A stretch of 64,000 nt of DNA from Alteromonas sp. KUL42 (GCF_006538325.1 NZ_BJKK01000003.1:372001-436000), one strand, 5' to 3'; counted from the stretch's first letter, positions 46,813-56,595 are shown. Numbers and translations: made by a program. Notes: a model not told the origin generated them from the letters alone.

Positions 46813-48021
46813 TTAAACAAACACCAAATAAAGCTGAGCGAAACCTGCCATCATGCCTAATATAGCGCCAGTTACAATAAGCTTCCATTCATCTTGCTGA
46901 TACGCTGGGCGCAATACTCCTTCAAACTCTTCTGCAGAAAGTGCCTGCATACGCGTGCTCAAGTCTTCACCAATATGAAGAGCACCATTTGCATAATCAT
47001 AGGCATAAAGTAAGTATTTGTCAGAGTTGTCGAATATTTGCTGAACGGCCAAGGCTTTCATCTTGTGATAATTTTGTGAGCCAACACCTAACGCAAAATA
47101 CGGCTGCGCAATTGCCACATACCGTTCTATTGCGTCATTAACGTGCAGTTCAATAAGCTCAAGTAATTGTGCCGACCCTGAACCATGTAAGATGATATTG
47201 GTAATATTTTGCGGGGTAATAAGCTTTTCTTCGATTATTGAAGAATACACTTCCGACACTTCCTTTTGCCGTTTTAAAAACATGCCCTGAACCGTGATAG
47301 GGCCAAGTTTGCGGGGGCGCTTAGGTTCAAAAATAATTTTAATGGCAATCCAGTTCGTGGCATATCCCACCAATAAACCGCCTAATGGTAAAATCCACCA
47401 TGCTTGATAGAAATACCACAATAGCATGGTAGGCAAGCCAAACAAGAAACCAAAGTAAAAGCCCGAACGCACAATAAACGGGAACTCTTTGCTGCCTGCG
47501 GTCAAAAATATCTCATTGATAAGTTCTGGTGAATTAACCAGCTGCTCTACGACCAACTCTTTAATGTCGAGAATTTCTGACACATTGTGCTGAAAGTCAT
47601 CAACCATTTTGTGAACCACATTGGGAATGTCGTTCTCGATACGTTGATAAACGAGATTTTTTCCTTGCACCGGCAATGCAGCCCATAACTGAGGCGCAGA
47701 TTCAGCCATGACATCGTTCACCACTTTTCGAATAACTTGGCTTAACCTGCGTTCGATGGCTTTAGTCAATTCGTCAGGATCGAGCCGCTGGGCCAACTCT
47801 TCCACACTAAGAAGTTTGCCTAAAACAAGTTCTACTTCAATTTCAGCCATTTGGCGGCGCTTTGCCGGTATCAACCCTTGCCAACCGAAAATGGGCTTGA
47901 TACCAATAAACTCAATTGGGTAAAACATCATCTTTACCGCTAAGTAGTTGGTCAACCACCCGACAATGGCGCTTATTAGGGGAATTGACAATAGGCTTAG
48001 CGTTTCAACATTCCATTCCAT
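46813..48021 (-). CDS. DUF445 inner-membrane protein
   Basis: The 402-residue protein has an N-terminal hydrophobic segment with GWLTNYLAVKMMFYPI, a mid-protein pair of membrane segments around 190-230 (FGLPTMLLWYFYQAWW, then WIAIKIIF), helical repeats, and a C-terminal hydrophobic tail. The repeated W-TN-(L/I)A-(V/I)K-(M/I) motif marks the DUF445/YheB-like family of unknown function. It is the first gene of a DUF445-TetR-WS/DGAT transcription unit. Confidence 0.85.
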   Translation of the reverse strand: MEWNVETLSLLSIPLISAIVGWLTNYLAVKMMFYPIEFIGIKPIFGWQGLIPAKRRQMAEIEVELVLGKLLSVEELAQRLDPDELTKAIERRLSQVIRKVVNDVMAESAPQLWAALPVQGKNLVYQRIENDIPNVVHKMVDDFQHNVSEILDIKELVVEQLVNSPELINEIFLTAGSKEFPFIVRSGFYFGFLFGLPTMLLWYFYQAWWILPLGGLLVGYATNWIAIKIIFEPKRPRKLGPITVQGMFLKRQKEVSEVYSSIIEEKLITPQNITNIILHGSGSAQLLELIELHVNDAIERYVAIAQPYFALGVGSQNYHKMKALAVQQIFDNSDKYLLYAYDYANGALHIGEDLSTRMQALSAEEFEGVLRPAYQQDEWKLIVTGAILGMMAGFAQLYLVFV

Positions 48022-48289
48022 ACAACGAGTAAGTGGTCCGATTTTATTATTCTCTTGCTCAGGCTACTGAGTGCGTAGGAATTGGTCAACGTAAAAAGTG
48101 AATTTAGTGCGAATTGTTAATTGAAAATAACTACATCAGGCACTAAAACACAAATAATAGGTCAAACCAATGTGTAGTGAAACACATTAGGTAGTGCATT
48201 CTAAATTTTCACATTACACTCGCACTAGACACGCAAAGTTTTAAGCGTGTCAAAGCACGTGTGTCTTTCAAACTGAATAGGTAGTTGCC

Positions 48290-49750
48290 ATGGCAGTATT
48301 CGATTTTCGTTTAAAAAAATTAGAACAAGAAATAGAGCATGCGTGTAGCTATGATGAATACGAAGCTGCTTGCTTGGCGCACGATGCACTGTCGGGCGCA
48401 GACGAGTGGAAAGCCAAGGATGAGTCTGAAGATTACGACCACAAACTTATTCGCAAGCGCGTACAACGTTTACAGATTGCTCGAGGAAAAGGTGATTTAC
48501 ATGCGCTGATGTCTATACTGCATGAAGGATTGCATGGCAATTTAGGTAACATAGCCAACCCTGTATTACATCACGAATGTAAAATTGGTACTAAATATCT
48601 TATAGAGCAGTTTATTGATGAAGTTACATTAGCATTAGAGCAAATTTATACTGCAGACGAAAACAATGTGGATTTCTACGAAAAGCTGTCGTTTTTTGAA
48701 GAAACTGCCCACGCCTTTGGGCGAAGCTGCTTGATGCTTTCAGGTGGTGCCGGTTTAGGCTTTTTTCATGCAGGTGTGGTCAAGTCTCTTAATGAGAAAA
48801 ACTTACTGCCAACTGTGGTTTCCGGTGCCAGCGCGGGTTCAATTATCGCGGCCATGCTGGGTACCCGTAATCACGATGAGCTATTAGAATCATTAAGCGC
48901 TGAATTTATTTACGAAACTTTCAAACATTGGCGCAGTTTCGCTGGCCTTGGCAAGAAAAGCTTATTCGATAGTTCAGTTTTAGAAAACGCACTTATTGAG
49001 TTGTTCGACTTAACCACGTTTGAAGAAGCGTTCAAAAAGACAGGGCGACACATAACCGTAACCGTTTCACCGGCAGATTTACACCAGCACTCTCGCTTAC
49101 TCAATGCCAAAACATCACCTAACGCAATTATCACTCAAGCAGTGCGTGCGTCCTGTGCGGTGCCAATTATTTTCAGTCCTGTTCAGCTGAAAGCAAAAAC
49201 ACTCAGTGGCGATATTGTGCCCTATATCCCCAATAGGCGCTTTGCCGATGGTTCACTAATGGCAGACCTTCCCTTTGAGCGATTGGCAAGGCTCTATGGC
49301 GTAAACCACAGCATTGTGAGTCAAACCAACCCTCTCGCGGTTCCCTTTATTTCATCGAATAGAATTGATCCCAATTCCATTTGGGACATGTCGGCTCGTC
49401 ACATAGGGCAGCTCGCCAAGTCAAACAGCATATTTGCCATTGATATCATCGAACGTTTAATGGCAAATAAGAGTGCTAAACTCGCCATTCACAAAGTGCG
49501 TTCGATTATTGATCAACAGTATGTGGGTAATATAAATATCCTTCCAAAGCGCCAAATTAGAAATCTGTCACAAGTATTATCGAACCCTACGTTAGACAGT
49601 ATTAACCAGCTCATCACAAGTGGCGAACGGGCTTCGTGGCCACAATTGCACGTTATTAAAAGAAATACCAAAATTAGTGAAAAATTGAGGTATCATTTAG
49701 CCCAATTGAAAAAACGTGAAGCGGTAGAGCTTGGTCACCTTGTAAGGTAA
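48290..49750 (+). CDS. Patatin-like phospholipase with DUF3336 N-terminus
   Basis: The 486-residue protein has an N-terminal DUF3336 helical region (about 1-130) and a patatin domain: oxyanion hole GGAGLGFFHAG near 160, nucleophile elbow GASAG near 183, catalytic aspartate in DGSLMADLPF near 320. It is related to fungal triacylglycerol lipases of the Tgl type and to bacterial lipases. No signal peptide is seen, so it may act on intracellular neutral lipid or membranes, which fits the nearby acyltransferase and phasins. AGGTAG lies before the ATG. Confidence 0.9.
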   Translation: MAVFDFRLKKLEQEIEHACSYDEYEAACLAHDALSGADEWKAKDESEDYDHKLIRKRVQRLQIARGKGDLHALMSILHEGLHGNLGNIANPVLHHECKIGTKYLIEQFIDEVTLALEQIYTADENNVDFYEKLSFFEETAHAFGRSCLMLSGGAGLGFFHAGVVKSLNEKNLLPTVVSGASAGSIIAAMLGTRNHDELLESLSAEFIYETFKHWRSFAGLGKKSLFDSSVLENALIELFDLTTFEEAFKKTGRHITVTVSPADLHQHSRLLNAKTSPNAIITQAVRASCAVPIIFSPVQLKAKTLSGDIVPYIPNRRFADGSLMADLPFERLARLYGVNHSIVSQTNPLAVPFISSNRIDPNSIWDMSARHIGQLAKSNSIFAIDIIERLMANKSAKLAIHKVRSIIDQQYVGNINILPKRQIRNLSQVLSNPTLDSINQLITSGERASWPQLHVIKRNTKISEKLRYHLAQLKKREAVELGHLVR

Positions 49751-49825
49751 CCCATAGCATAAAGACCGGCTCGAACGGCTCTTATGTAATTAGTGCCGTT
49801 TGCAATTGTATATTAAAGGACTCCG

Positions 49826-51271
49826 GTGAGCGTCAAAAGTCACAGCCCTGATAACATTTACACACAACATGTAAAACAGCTGATCAATATGGTTTATCCA
49901 TATGAATCGGGCTTTGGTTCAGTATTCGAAGATGCACGTCATTACTTTTCGTTAACCCCTACTCTTGAAGCGCATATTGAGAAAATAAAAGCGAATATAG
50001 AAAGAGTAACAAATATTAAAAGGAAAAAAGGTGACGCTCATATTGTCGAAGAACTTACCGACAAGTTGAAGAAAAATACACAGAAGCTCGAAGATGAGCG
50101 GCTCGCTCGCATCCAACGCTTACACGCAGTCTGTGAGAAGATTATTGAACTGAGTGAAGGTGAAAGTTGGGACGAAACGCAGCATTTAAGCAGCAAGTTT
50201 CTAGGAACCTTGATGCTATTAACACCGGGGTCATCTGGTCGAGGTTTTGCTCGTATTCACCAACGCTACAAACCACTCTACAAAGCAGTATTAACTTTGC
50301 GCTTAGTGGACAAGCTACTCACTCACGATACAATTTCACATAAGTATTTATCAAAATATCGCAAAGCTGCATTTCGCTTCGACGGCGATACCATGTGGCG
50401 TGAGAAATGGAAGTCAGAACTTGCCATTCCTATTATAACCGCTGCCATGCTGCAAGACGTCGGTTTACAGTGCCCCCAAGCCATCACTATTTTGAAAGGG
50501 GAAAACGGCGACCTAGATGAGTTTCGCTTACTCGCTGAGCCTCACCGTAAAGAACTGTTAAAACTGAATTACCATTACACGATGAAGTACTTATCAGATG
50601 GGTTAGGTACGCCCAAATATGTGGGGAATGACCGTAGCGAGCGTGATGAGTTCGATAAGATTCAATATGATGCACACCACTTTTTACTTCAACTAGTAAA
50701 AGATGCCTTTATCTCGAAAACAGGACTTGGTGAAGTCATTAAGATTCCCCAAATCTACGCATCTTTTGTATTGTCGACCAAGTACGATTACAGTCGATTA
50801 AGCCTGCCTAAAGGGTATATGCTTATTGAACAACTCTCGAAAAAAGGTGCACTTAACAAGCAGTTGGCACAAGATTTCATGGAAATTGTAGGTTATTTTC
50901 CTCAAGGATTTGGTATCACCTTTATACCCACGAATGAACACAACCAAGAGAAAGACCAGTTTGAATGCGCCATTGTTATTGGCTTGAACCCGAGAAATCC
51001 TGCAGAACCCTATTGTAAGGTCGTAACTCGAAATCAGAATTATATTTCAAGCGGCATTCAAGAAACTATACCTAAAAACCGAAACTTGTATTTCCCAGCG
51101 AATAGAAAGAAGTTAATGCGAATTGGTAGAGAGCGTCTCACAGAAATTATGAGCCAGCTATCCAGTAATTTCAGTGCAGATTCTATTGATGACTTAATCC
51201 CAAGCTACTGGGAACCTTACGATTTCTTTGGTTTTAAGAAACACCAAAACTTGTGGGCAAAAATCAAGTAG
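49826..51271 (+). CDS. Degenerate HD-GYP-like protein next to patatin
   Basis: The 481-residue soluble protein has no recognised catalytic motif. Its central and C-terminal pattern recalls HD-GYP proteins: IITAAMLQDVGLQCPQAITI where AALLHDIGK-like residues are expected (His replaced by Gln), and a late segment AQDFMEIVGYFPQGFGITFI like the family's FxxxxGxYPxGxxV ending. The HHExxDGxGYP core is absent, so c-di-GMP cleavage is unlikely. The N-terminal half is helical and may coil. A GTG start is supported by AGGAC six bases upstream. It is 75 bp downstream of the patatin gene and probably in the same unit. I infer a regulatory or effector role. Confidence 0.55.
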   Translation: MSVKSHSPDNIYTQHVKQLINMVYPYESGFGSVFEDARHYFSLTPTLEAHIEKIKANIERVTNIKRKKGDAHIVEELTDKLKKNTQKLEDERLARIQRLHAVCEKIIELSEGESWDETQHLSSKFLGTLMLLTPGSSGRGFARIHQRYKPLYKAVLTLRLVDKLLTHDTISHKYLSKYRKAAFRFDGDTMWREKWKSELAIPIITAAMLQDVGLQCPQAITILKGENGDLDEFRLLAEPHRKELLKLNYHYTMKYLSDGLGTPKYVGNDRSERDEFDKIQYDAHHFLLQLVKDAFISKTGLGEVIKIPQIYASFVLSTKYDYSRLSLPKGYMLIEQLSKKGALNKQLAQDFMEIVGYFPQGFGITFIPTNEHNQEKDQFECAIVIGLNPRNPAEPYCKVVTRNQNYISSGIQETIPKNRNLYFPANRKKLMRIGRERLTEIMSQLSSNFSADSIDDLIPSYWEPYDFFGFKKHQNLWAKIK

Positions 51272-51371
51272 TTGCTACAAGCTAGAACTAAAACTGAACA
51301 ACCATAAAAAAGTACTATGTAGTTGCTAGCCTAAGCAACTTATCTATAGAACATCGACCTTTTTGAGTATT

Positions 51372-51404
51372 TAGAGGCTGTATGTCAAGATTTAACAGCC
51401 TCTA
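51372..51404. terminator. Hairpin between convergent genes
   Basis: A 10-bp perfect stem (51372-51381 with 51395-51404) and a 13-base loop lie between the HD-GYP-like gene and the PhaF-like gene. Short U-tracts only. Confidence 0.5.
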
Positions 51405-51436
51405 GGTACTTGGCATTTTTCGTCTCTAAACGTTTT

Positions 51437-52210
51437 CTACTCAGAGCTTTTATTTTCTGTGCTTTGCACAGCTTGAGCCGTACTGTCACCTTTCGCAGAA
51501 GAAGCTTTCGTCGCAGTTGTGGTTTTTCTCGACGCCGTTGTGGCTCTTTTACGGGTCGTCGTTGCCTTAGCACTACTTGATTTAGCCGTAGCAGCATTTG
51601 AAGCTGTAGGTTTTGTGGCAGTCGATTTAGAAGCCGCTGTTTTCGTTGTAGAACGCTTCGTTGACGTGGACCTTGATGCCGTTTTCGGTGCAGTTGTTTT
51701 CGGAGCAGTAGTCGCCGCGGTTTCTTTTGCTTCAGCTTTTGCAGTCGGCGCTTTTTTTGCCTTTGCAGCAGCCTCTTTGGCAGCTAACAAAGCCACTTGC
51801 TCAACTAATAGCTCAACCTTTGCATTGAGAAGTTCAATTTGCTGCGCCTTTTTCTGACGCTTTTGCGCGCCGGGCAGCAGTGATAACAATGGATTTGAAG
51901 TAACCACCTGTTGTGCCGAGTCCATCCAAGCAAAAGGATTCAGTACGCGCTTTAATTCGCTTTCAACTTCCAACCCCTTGTTTTGCATCGATTGGATAGC
52001 TTCGTGGGTTTCATCAAGTTTCTGACTAACCAAGCCGGCAGCTTGATCTAAAGCTGAAGACAACAAGTCAGTACCTGCAAATAGCCATCCAAATACTGGC
52101 GACGCTTTGAGCGCAGCAATATTTGTATTTGTGTTAGTTGAAGAAATAAGTTCTTGAGTCACAGAGTCAGTACTGACATCCGTTTGTTGTGCGGTGCTTT
52201 TATCAGTCAT
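51437..52210 (-). CDS. PhaF-like protein with histone-like Lys/Ala/Thr tail
   Basis: The 257-residue protein has a helical N-terminal half with WLFAGTDLLSSALDQAAGLV and a KGLEVESELKRVLNPF segment resembling phasin-type granule proteins, and a C-terminal half (about 150-250) of Ala, Lys, Thr, Ser and Arg like PhaF/histone H1 tails. PhaF proteins bind polyhydroxyalkanoate granules and DNA. The start is ATG at 52208-52210 with GGAGG seven bases upstream. It is 142 bp downstream of a phasin gene. No phaC lies in the window, and other histone-like proteins could look similar. Confidence 0.6.
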   Translation of the reverse strand: MTDKSTAQQTDVSTDSVTQELISSTNTNTNIAALKASPVFGWLFAGTDLLSSALDQAAGLVSQKLDETHEAIQSMQNKGLEVESELKRVLNPFAWMDSAQQVVTSNPLLSLLPGAQKRQKKAQQIELLNAKVELLVEQVALLAAKEAAAKAKKAPTAKAEAKETAATTAPKTTAPKTASRSTSTKRSTTKTAASKSTATKPTASNAATAKSSSAKATTTRKRATTASRKTTTATKASSAKGDSTAQAVQSTENKSSE

Positions 52211-52352
52211 AACGCCTCCGTTAATGGAGATTAGGAAGGGCGACGTTAAACGCAGCGTGAATACCCCAAAGCTGCGTTTGACGCCTACAATATTCACCCA
52301 ATTAAACGTGAATATTGCTTAGTAATTAACTTCGCTTAGCAGCAAAAAATAA

Positions 52353-52712
52353 TTACTTGTTTGCAGCAAGTTTTGCTACTGCTTCAGTAAGCGCATCAAT
52401 TTTTGCAGAAAGCTCTTCAATGCGCTGATCGGCTGGTTCAGAGTCTAAACCTAGCTTTTTACGTACATCAGCTACGCGGTTTTCAACATCACTTGTCGTT
52501 GATTTGAATTTGCTACGCGCGTCATCTTCAAGTGTTTCACCTTTGCTTACTAAGTCTTCGAACATTTTGCTCGCTTCTTCACTAAGCTTTTCGTAACGAC
52601 CCTGCGCTTCTTCTACGCTTTTTCCATAAGCGCCAAGACCTGCTAACCAAATTTTACGAGCCATTTCTTCAGCTTCGTTGATTTTACCTTTAATTGTGTC
52701 TGTAGTAGTCAT
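52353..52712 (-). CDS. Phasin family protein (PhaI-like)
   Basis: The 119-residue helical protein has the phasin signature ARKIWLAGLGAYGKSVEEAQ near residue 20 and a C-terminal leucine-heptad region (DQRIEELSAKIDALTEAVAK). Phasins coat polyhydroxyalkanoate or lipid granules. The AGGAG before the ATG is strong. The gene lies 142 bp upstream of the PhaF-like gene on the same strand. Synthase genes are absent here, so the granule type is unresolved. Confidence 0.85.
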   Translation of the reverse strand: MTTTDTIKGKINEAEEMARKIWLAGLGAYGKSVEEAQGRYEKLSEEASKMFEDLVSKGETLEDDARSKFKSTTSDVENRVADVRKKLGLDSEPADQRIEELSAKIDALTEAVAKLAANK

Positions 52713-52817
52713 TTTCTAGCTCCTATGAATGCTAAATAAAAGTGTATATTCACACTATGAGTTAAAGGTACGCTTAACAATTAGAAACCGCATACTAAAA
52801 ATCAAATAAAATTAAAA

Positions 52818-52848
52818 AAGCCCGAAAAAGTTTTTCTTTTCCGGGCTT
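52818..52848 (-). terminator. Intrinsic terminator of the oligopeptidase gene
   Basis: A GC stem (aagcccg/cgggctt, 52818-52824 and 52842-52848) with pairing extended by A/T bases, followed on the minus strand by TTTTTT. It lies about 25 bp after the stop of the S9 peptidase gene. Confidence 0.85.
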
Positions 52849-52873
52849 CCATGTAGAACATTTGCTTTGTTCG

Positions 52874-55054
52874 TTACAAAGGCACACCTGCTAGATGCAA
52901 TACAAAGGCGTACTCTAGCGCAGTAGATTCAAAACGTTTAAACCGTCCTGAAGCGCCGCCATGGCCAGCTTCCATATCCGTTTTAAAGAGCAGCAGATTA
53001 TTATCCGTCTTTAGCTCTCTCAGTTTTGCTACCCACTTCATAGGTTCAAAATACTGTACTTGTGAGTCATGAAGCCCCGTTGTTACCAACATATGTGGAT
53101 AAGCTTTCGCTTCCACCTGATCATAAGGTGAATACGACAACATGTACTCAAACTCTCCTTTGTTGGCAGGATTTCCCCACTCTGTGTATTCACCTGTGGT
53201 AAGTGGAATAGAGGCATCGCTCATTGTGGTAACTACGTCAACAAATGGAACATGAGCGCTAACGCCCTTGTAAAGCGCGGGCTCCATATTCACTATTGCC
53301 CCCATCAACAAACCACCTGCACTGCCCCCCATAGCAAACAAGCGAGACTCATCGGCATAACCTTTGGCAACCAACCCCTTAGACACGTCAATATAATCGG
53401 TAAAGGTATTTATCTTATTGCCCATTTTGCCATCTTCATACCACTCACGACCAAGCATTTGTCCACCGCGAATATGCGCAACCGCCACCACAAAGCCTCT
53501 GTCGAGTAACGACACCCAACTGCTTCTAAACGTAGGCTCGATAGTCGCCCCATAAGAGCCATAGGCATATTGATAAAGTGGGTTGGTTCCGTCCTTCTTG
53601 AACATGTTTTTGCGATAAACCACTGAAACAGGAACCGAGGTACCATCTCGTGCTTCAATCATTACTCGTTCAGAGCCATATAAAGAAGAATCAAATGAAT
53701 CAGACACCTTAGTTTGCTTCATCACTTCTGTATCAAAAGTATTAACATTAATATCGAGGATGGACGCTGGCGTGGTGAGTGAACTGTAGTAAATTCTAAT
53801 GGTTTCAGTATCCACTTGAGTGTTTCCAGTAAAGTAAGCCCCATATACTGGATCTTGCGTAGGTATTACATGTTGTTCACCTGAAGAGAGGTTGTGCACC
53901 ACTAAGCGCGTCATACCATTTTCTTTTTCTTTCAAAACAAGGTGGTTTTTCATAACCTCCATATCTTGAATAAACACGCCTGGACGATGGCCAACGACCT
54001 CTTGCCATGTTGATACATCAGACGTATTGCTCACAGGCGCTTTCATTACCTTAAAGTTTGTCGCATCTATGTTTGTTAAAACGTAATACGTATCACCTAA
54101 CTTAGCGACACTGTATTCCTGCCCGCTCTTCAAAGGCAAAAACACCTTAGGCGCTGTCAAAGGTGCGTTGGCATCAATGAGTGTTACGCCTGTTTTGTCG
54201 GTATTGTCATGGTGGACATATATAACATCGCCATCTTTGCTTTTAGAAATAAAGGTGTAAAACGTCGGGTCAGTTTCTTCGTAAATTAATGTATCTTCCG
54301 CTTGCGGCGTTCCGAGTTTGTGACGGTAAACTTGATACCCCAACAAGGTTTGGGGGTCTTTTTTTACATAGAAAAGATGTGTGTTGTCGTTTGCCCACTC
54401 CACTTGACCTGATGTACCTTCTAATACATCACTTAGCACTTCACCAGTTTCCAGGTTTTTTACAAAAACAGTATAAATACGACGGCTTAACGTATCCTGA
54501 GAGTACGCCATCAGCGTATTATTCTCGCTTACTTGATAATCGCCAATACTGAAGTAATCATGACCTTCGGCCATTAAATTGGCATCCAGTAACACTTCAG
54601 GTTCAGCATCTTGCTGCGGTTTGCGCAGATAAATAGGGTATTCATTCTCGCCGGAATAACTGGTGTAATACCAATAACCATTGGATAACACAGGCACGGT
54701 AGAATCATCTTTCTCAACACGAGAAACCAACTCATCGTAAAGCTTTTCGCGCGTTTCTTTTAGTGGCGCTAATACAGACTCGACATACGCATTTTCTTTT
54801 TCTAAATGCGCCAGAATCTCTTCATCTGTGCGTGTGTCATCGCGCATCCAATAGTAATTGTCTGTACGTGTCACGCCATGAGCCGTCATTTCGTAGGGTA
54901 CTTTTTTGGCAATTGGCGCAGGCATACTGGTGTTTAACATAACGGTAGCCGTGCTTGATTGAGCTTCTGAAGTTGTCGATTCCATTTTGGATTGCTCACC
55001 GCTACAGCCACTTAATAGCCCACCAGCGGCTAATGCTAGCCATAAATATTTCAT
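52874..55054 (-). CDS. S9 family peptidase (oligopeptidase B type), lipoprotein
   Basis: The 726-residue prolyl-oligopeptidase-family serine peptidase carries a lipoprotein signal (lipobox LSGC at residues 14-17), a beta-propeller domain, and a C-terminal alpha/beta hydrolase with the nucleophile elbow AMGGSAGGLLMG (Ser near 578) and His in MEAGHGGASGRFKRFE near 699. GGQMLGREWYEDGKMGNK is typical of oligopeptidase B. The enzyme probably cleaves short basic peptides in the periplasm. AGGAAT precedes the ATG. Confidence 0.92.
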   Translation of the reverse strand: MKYLWLALAAGGLLSGCSGEQSKMESTTSEAQSSTATVMLNTSMPAPIAKKVPYEMTAHGVTRTDNYYWMRDDTRTDEEILAHLEKENAYVESVLAPLKETREKLYDELVSRVEKDDSTVPVLSNGYWYYTSYSGENEYPIYLRKPQQDAEPEVLLDANLMAEGHDYFSIGDYQVSENNTLMAYSQDTLSRRIYTVFVKNLETGEVLSDVLEGTSGQVEWANDNTHLFYVKKDPQTLLGYQVYRHKLGTPQAEDTLIYEETDPTFYTFISKSKDGDVIYVHHDNTDKTGVTLIDANAPLTAPKVFLPLKSGQEYSVAKLGDTYYVLTNIDATNFKVMKAPVSNTSDVSTWQEVVGHRPGVFIQDMEVMKNHLVLKEKENGMTRLVVHNLSSGEQHVIPTQDPVYGAYFTGNTQVDTETIRIYYSSLTTPASILDINVNTFDTEVMKQTKVSDSFDSSLYGSERVMIEARDGTSVPVSVVYRKNMFKKDGTNPLYQYAYGSYGATIEPTFRSSWVSLLDRGFVVAVAHIRGGQMLGREWYEDGKMGNKINTFTDYIDVSKGLVAKGYADESRLFAMGGSAGGLLMGAIVNMEPALYKGVSAHVPFVDVVTTMSDASIPLTTGEYTEWGNPANKGEFEYMLSYSPYDQVEAKAYPHMLVTTGLHDSQVQYFEPMKWVAKLRELKTDNNLLLFKTDMEAGHGGASGRFKRFESTALEYAFVLHLAGVPL

Positions 55055-55377
55055 GGTTATTCCTATTGTTTTCAGACCGGTTAAGCCTGTTTATTATTTA
55101 GCAAATCACGTTGTCTGTTTGCCTTTTAAGACGGTTACGTCCGTGGTTACACCGCCATTAAGTAACCTTTGAGTATATCTATTTGATTAATTGGATCTAG
55201 TAATAACCCTTTGATAACGGGCCTTTAAAGGCTAAAAAGTGTTACAAGATATGTGTTAGGGCAGTTTTAATTTTCATGGGAAAATCATACTAATTACTTT
55301 GGCGCGCTCATTCATTTAAGCAAGTACAGGCGACAAACTTAAGACGGGTCATAGAAAAGAAAAAAGCGGAAAAGAAA

Positions 55378-55459
55378 AAAGCGCCAAACCGACGCTTTTG
55401 AAAAGTTACACTATGTTTAATTGGTGTTTAATCTTACTTTGAATGCTTAAACACCAATT
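55378..55459 (-). terminator. fadR 3' hairpins
   Basis: Two structures lie within 90 bp of the fadR stop codon. A 13-bp perfect stem (55419-55431 with 55447-55459, 15-base loop) comes first, then a smaller stem (aaagcg/cgcttt, 55378-55383 and 55393-55398) followed on the minus strand by TTTTTTC, a plausible terminator. The rest of the gap 55055-55467, up to the S9 gene, shows no gene. Confidence 0.65.
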
Positions 55460-55467
55460 TGCTTCAA

Positions 55468-56178
55468 TTAATCGACAAGATCTTTTGGCATGTCATGGCG
55501 AATTTCTTGCCACACTTTACCACTTTCAATACCGTACTTTCTTACGACCACTGGTACGCGATCATATTCCCCTTTCTCGGCAACATCGAGCAAGTCAGCG
55601 TAATACTTATTAGCGACAGCTCTCGCTTGCTCGTGGTCGAAGAAGTAACCGCCAATGCGCGAATAAAGACCGCGGAAGCCATTCATCATAAGTACAAAAA
55701 CATTGTTATTCGACGCTAATGCTAAGTCATGTGACATTTGATAATCGAACTGTGCGAACGCCAAGCCACTTTGCTCAACATTCTTGTATCGCGCGATGAT
55801 AGCAGCCGATTCTTGCGGGTTATTACGAATAGCACCGCGTATAAACACCGCGCTTAAATTAGTGCGCGCTGCTAGCAGGTTATCAACAAGTTCAGGTATA
55901 CCTTCTTGATCAAGGCGTGCCAGCGTCTCAAGGATGTTTAATCCACACGTTTCCCAAAAATTATTTACCTTGGTTGGTTTACCATGTTGAATTGTCAACC
56001 AACCATCACGGGCTAAACGCTGAAGTACTTCACGCAACGTTGTACGCGTCACACCAATAAGCTCAGAAAGCTCTCTTTCCGCTGGCAAAATTGTACCTGG
56101 CGGGAATCGTCCACTCCAAATTGATTCAACAATATATTCTTCGGCGAACCCGGCTGGACTCTGAGCCTTATAAATCAT
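55468..56178 (-). CDS. fadR: FadR, fatty acid metabolism regulator
   Basis: GntR-type regulator that represses beta-oxidation and activates unsaturated fatty acid synthesis; acyl-CoA releases it from DNA. The 236 residues open with [20 protein letters not shown], then the winged helix with [20 protein letters not shown] at about 35-55, [18 protein letters not shown], and a helical C-terminal acyl-CoA domain. Divergent from nhaB, as in E. coli. A candidate FadR site lies 33 bp upstream. It would be expected to control fadH, fadD and fabB in this window. Confidence 0.94.
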   Translation of the reverse strand: MIYKAQSPAGFAEEYIVESIWSGRFPPGTILPAERELSELIGVTRTTLREVLQRLARDGWLTIQHGKPTKVNNFWETCGLNILETLARLDQEGIPELVDNLLAARTNLSAVFIRGAIRNNPQESAAIIARYKNVEQSGLAFAQFDYQMSHDLALASNNNVFVLMMNGFRGLYSRIGGYFFDHEQARAVANKYYADLLDVAEKGEYDRVPVVVRKYGIESGKVWQEIRHDMPKDLVD

Positions 56179-56210
56179 AACTAATTGCCTAAACGTTATT
56201 GTTATTTTAC

Positions 56211-56227
56211 AACTGATTGTACCAGAT
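56211..56227. promoter_or_regulatory. Candidate FadR operator in the fadR-nhaB region
   Basis: AACTGATTGTACCAGAT matches 12 of 17 positions of the E. coli fadB operator as I recall it, with the outer half-site ACCAGAT exact. It is 33 bp upstream of the fadR start in the divergent region 56179-56595, which has no other gene; an imperfect inverted repeat (56345-56353 with 56385-56393) lies closer to nhaB. Autoregulation is the likely role. Confidence 0.45.
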
Positions 56228-56595
56228 GCTCTTTTATTATCACAATGAAATATGCCCCGTCCAGCAAAGCTTTTAACATCTTGTTAAAATTTACCTTGTC
56301 GACAGAGCTAACAAAATCAGTATCTGGCTATTAAATACACATCATTCACTGAATTTAGTCGAATAAATAATGAAAACGATAAATATTCAGTGAGTTTCAC
56401 ATGGTGGGGTCTGTGAATTGCTTTCTCAAGGCGTTAATATCATGTACGCTTAATTTCCGACTATAATGACAGCAGCAAGACCGCTAATTGAAGAAAAATA
56501 TCTCTTCATACCAGCAGTTTATGTATGCAATAACCGGAACGAGACAATATAAAGACGCGAAAAACGCGCTTTGTTGTAATAAGGAACAGGAACTC

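Noticed and set aside
51519-51857. Plus-strand frame opposite the PhaF-like tail
   Set aside because: It is a Val/Ala/Phe-rich shadow of the Lys/Ala/Thr repeat region with no start signals.
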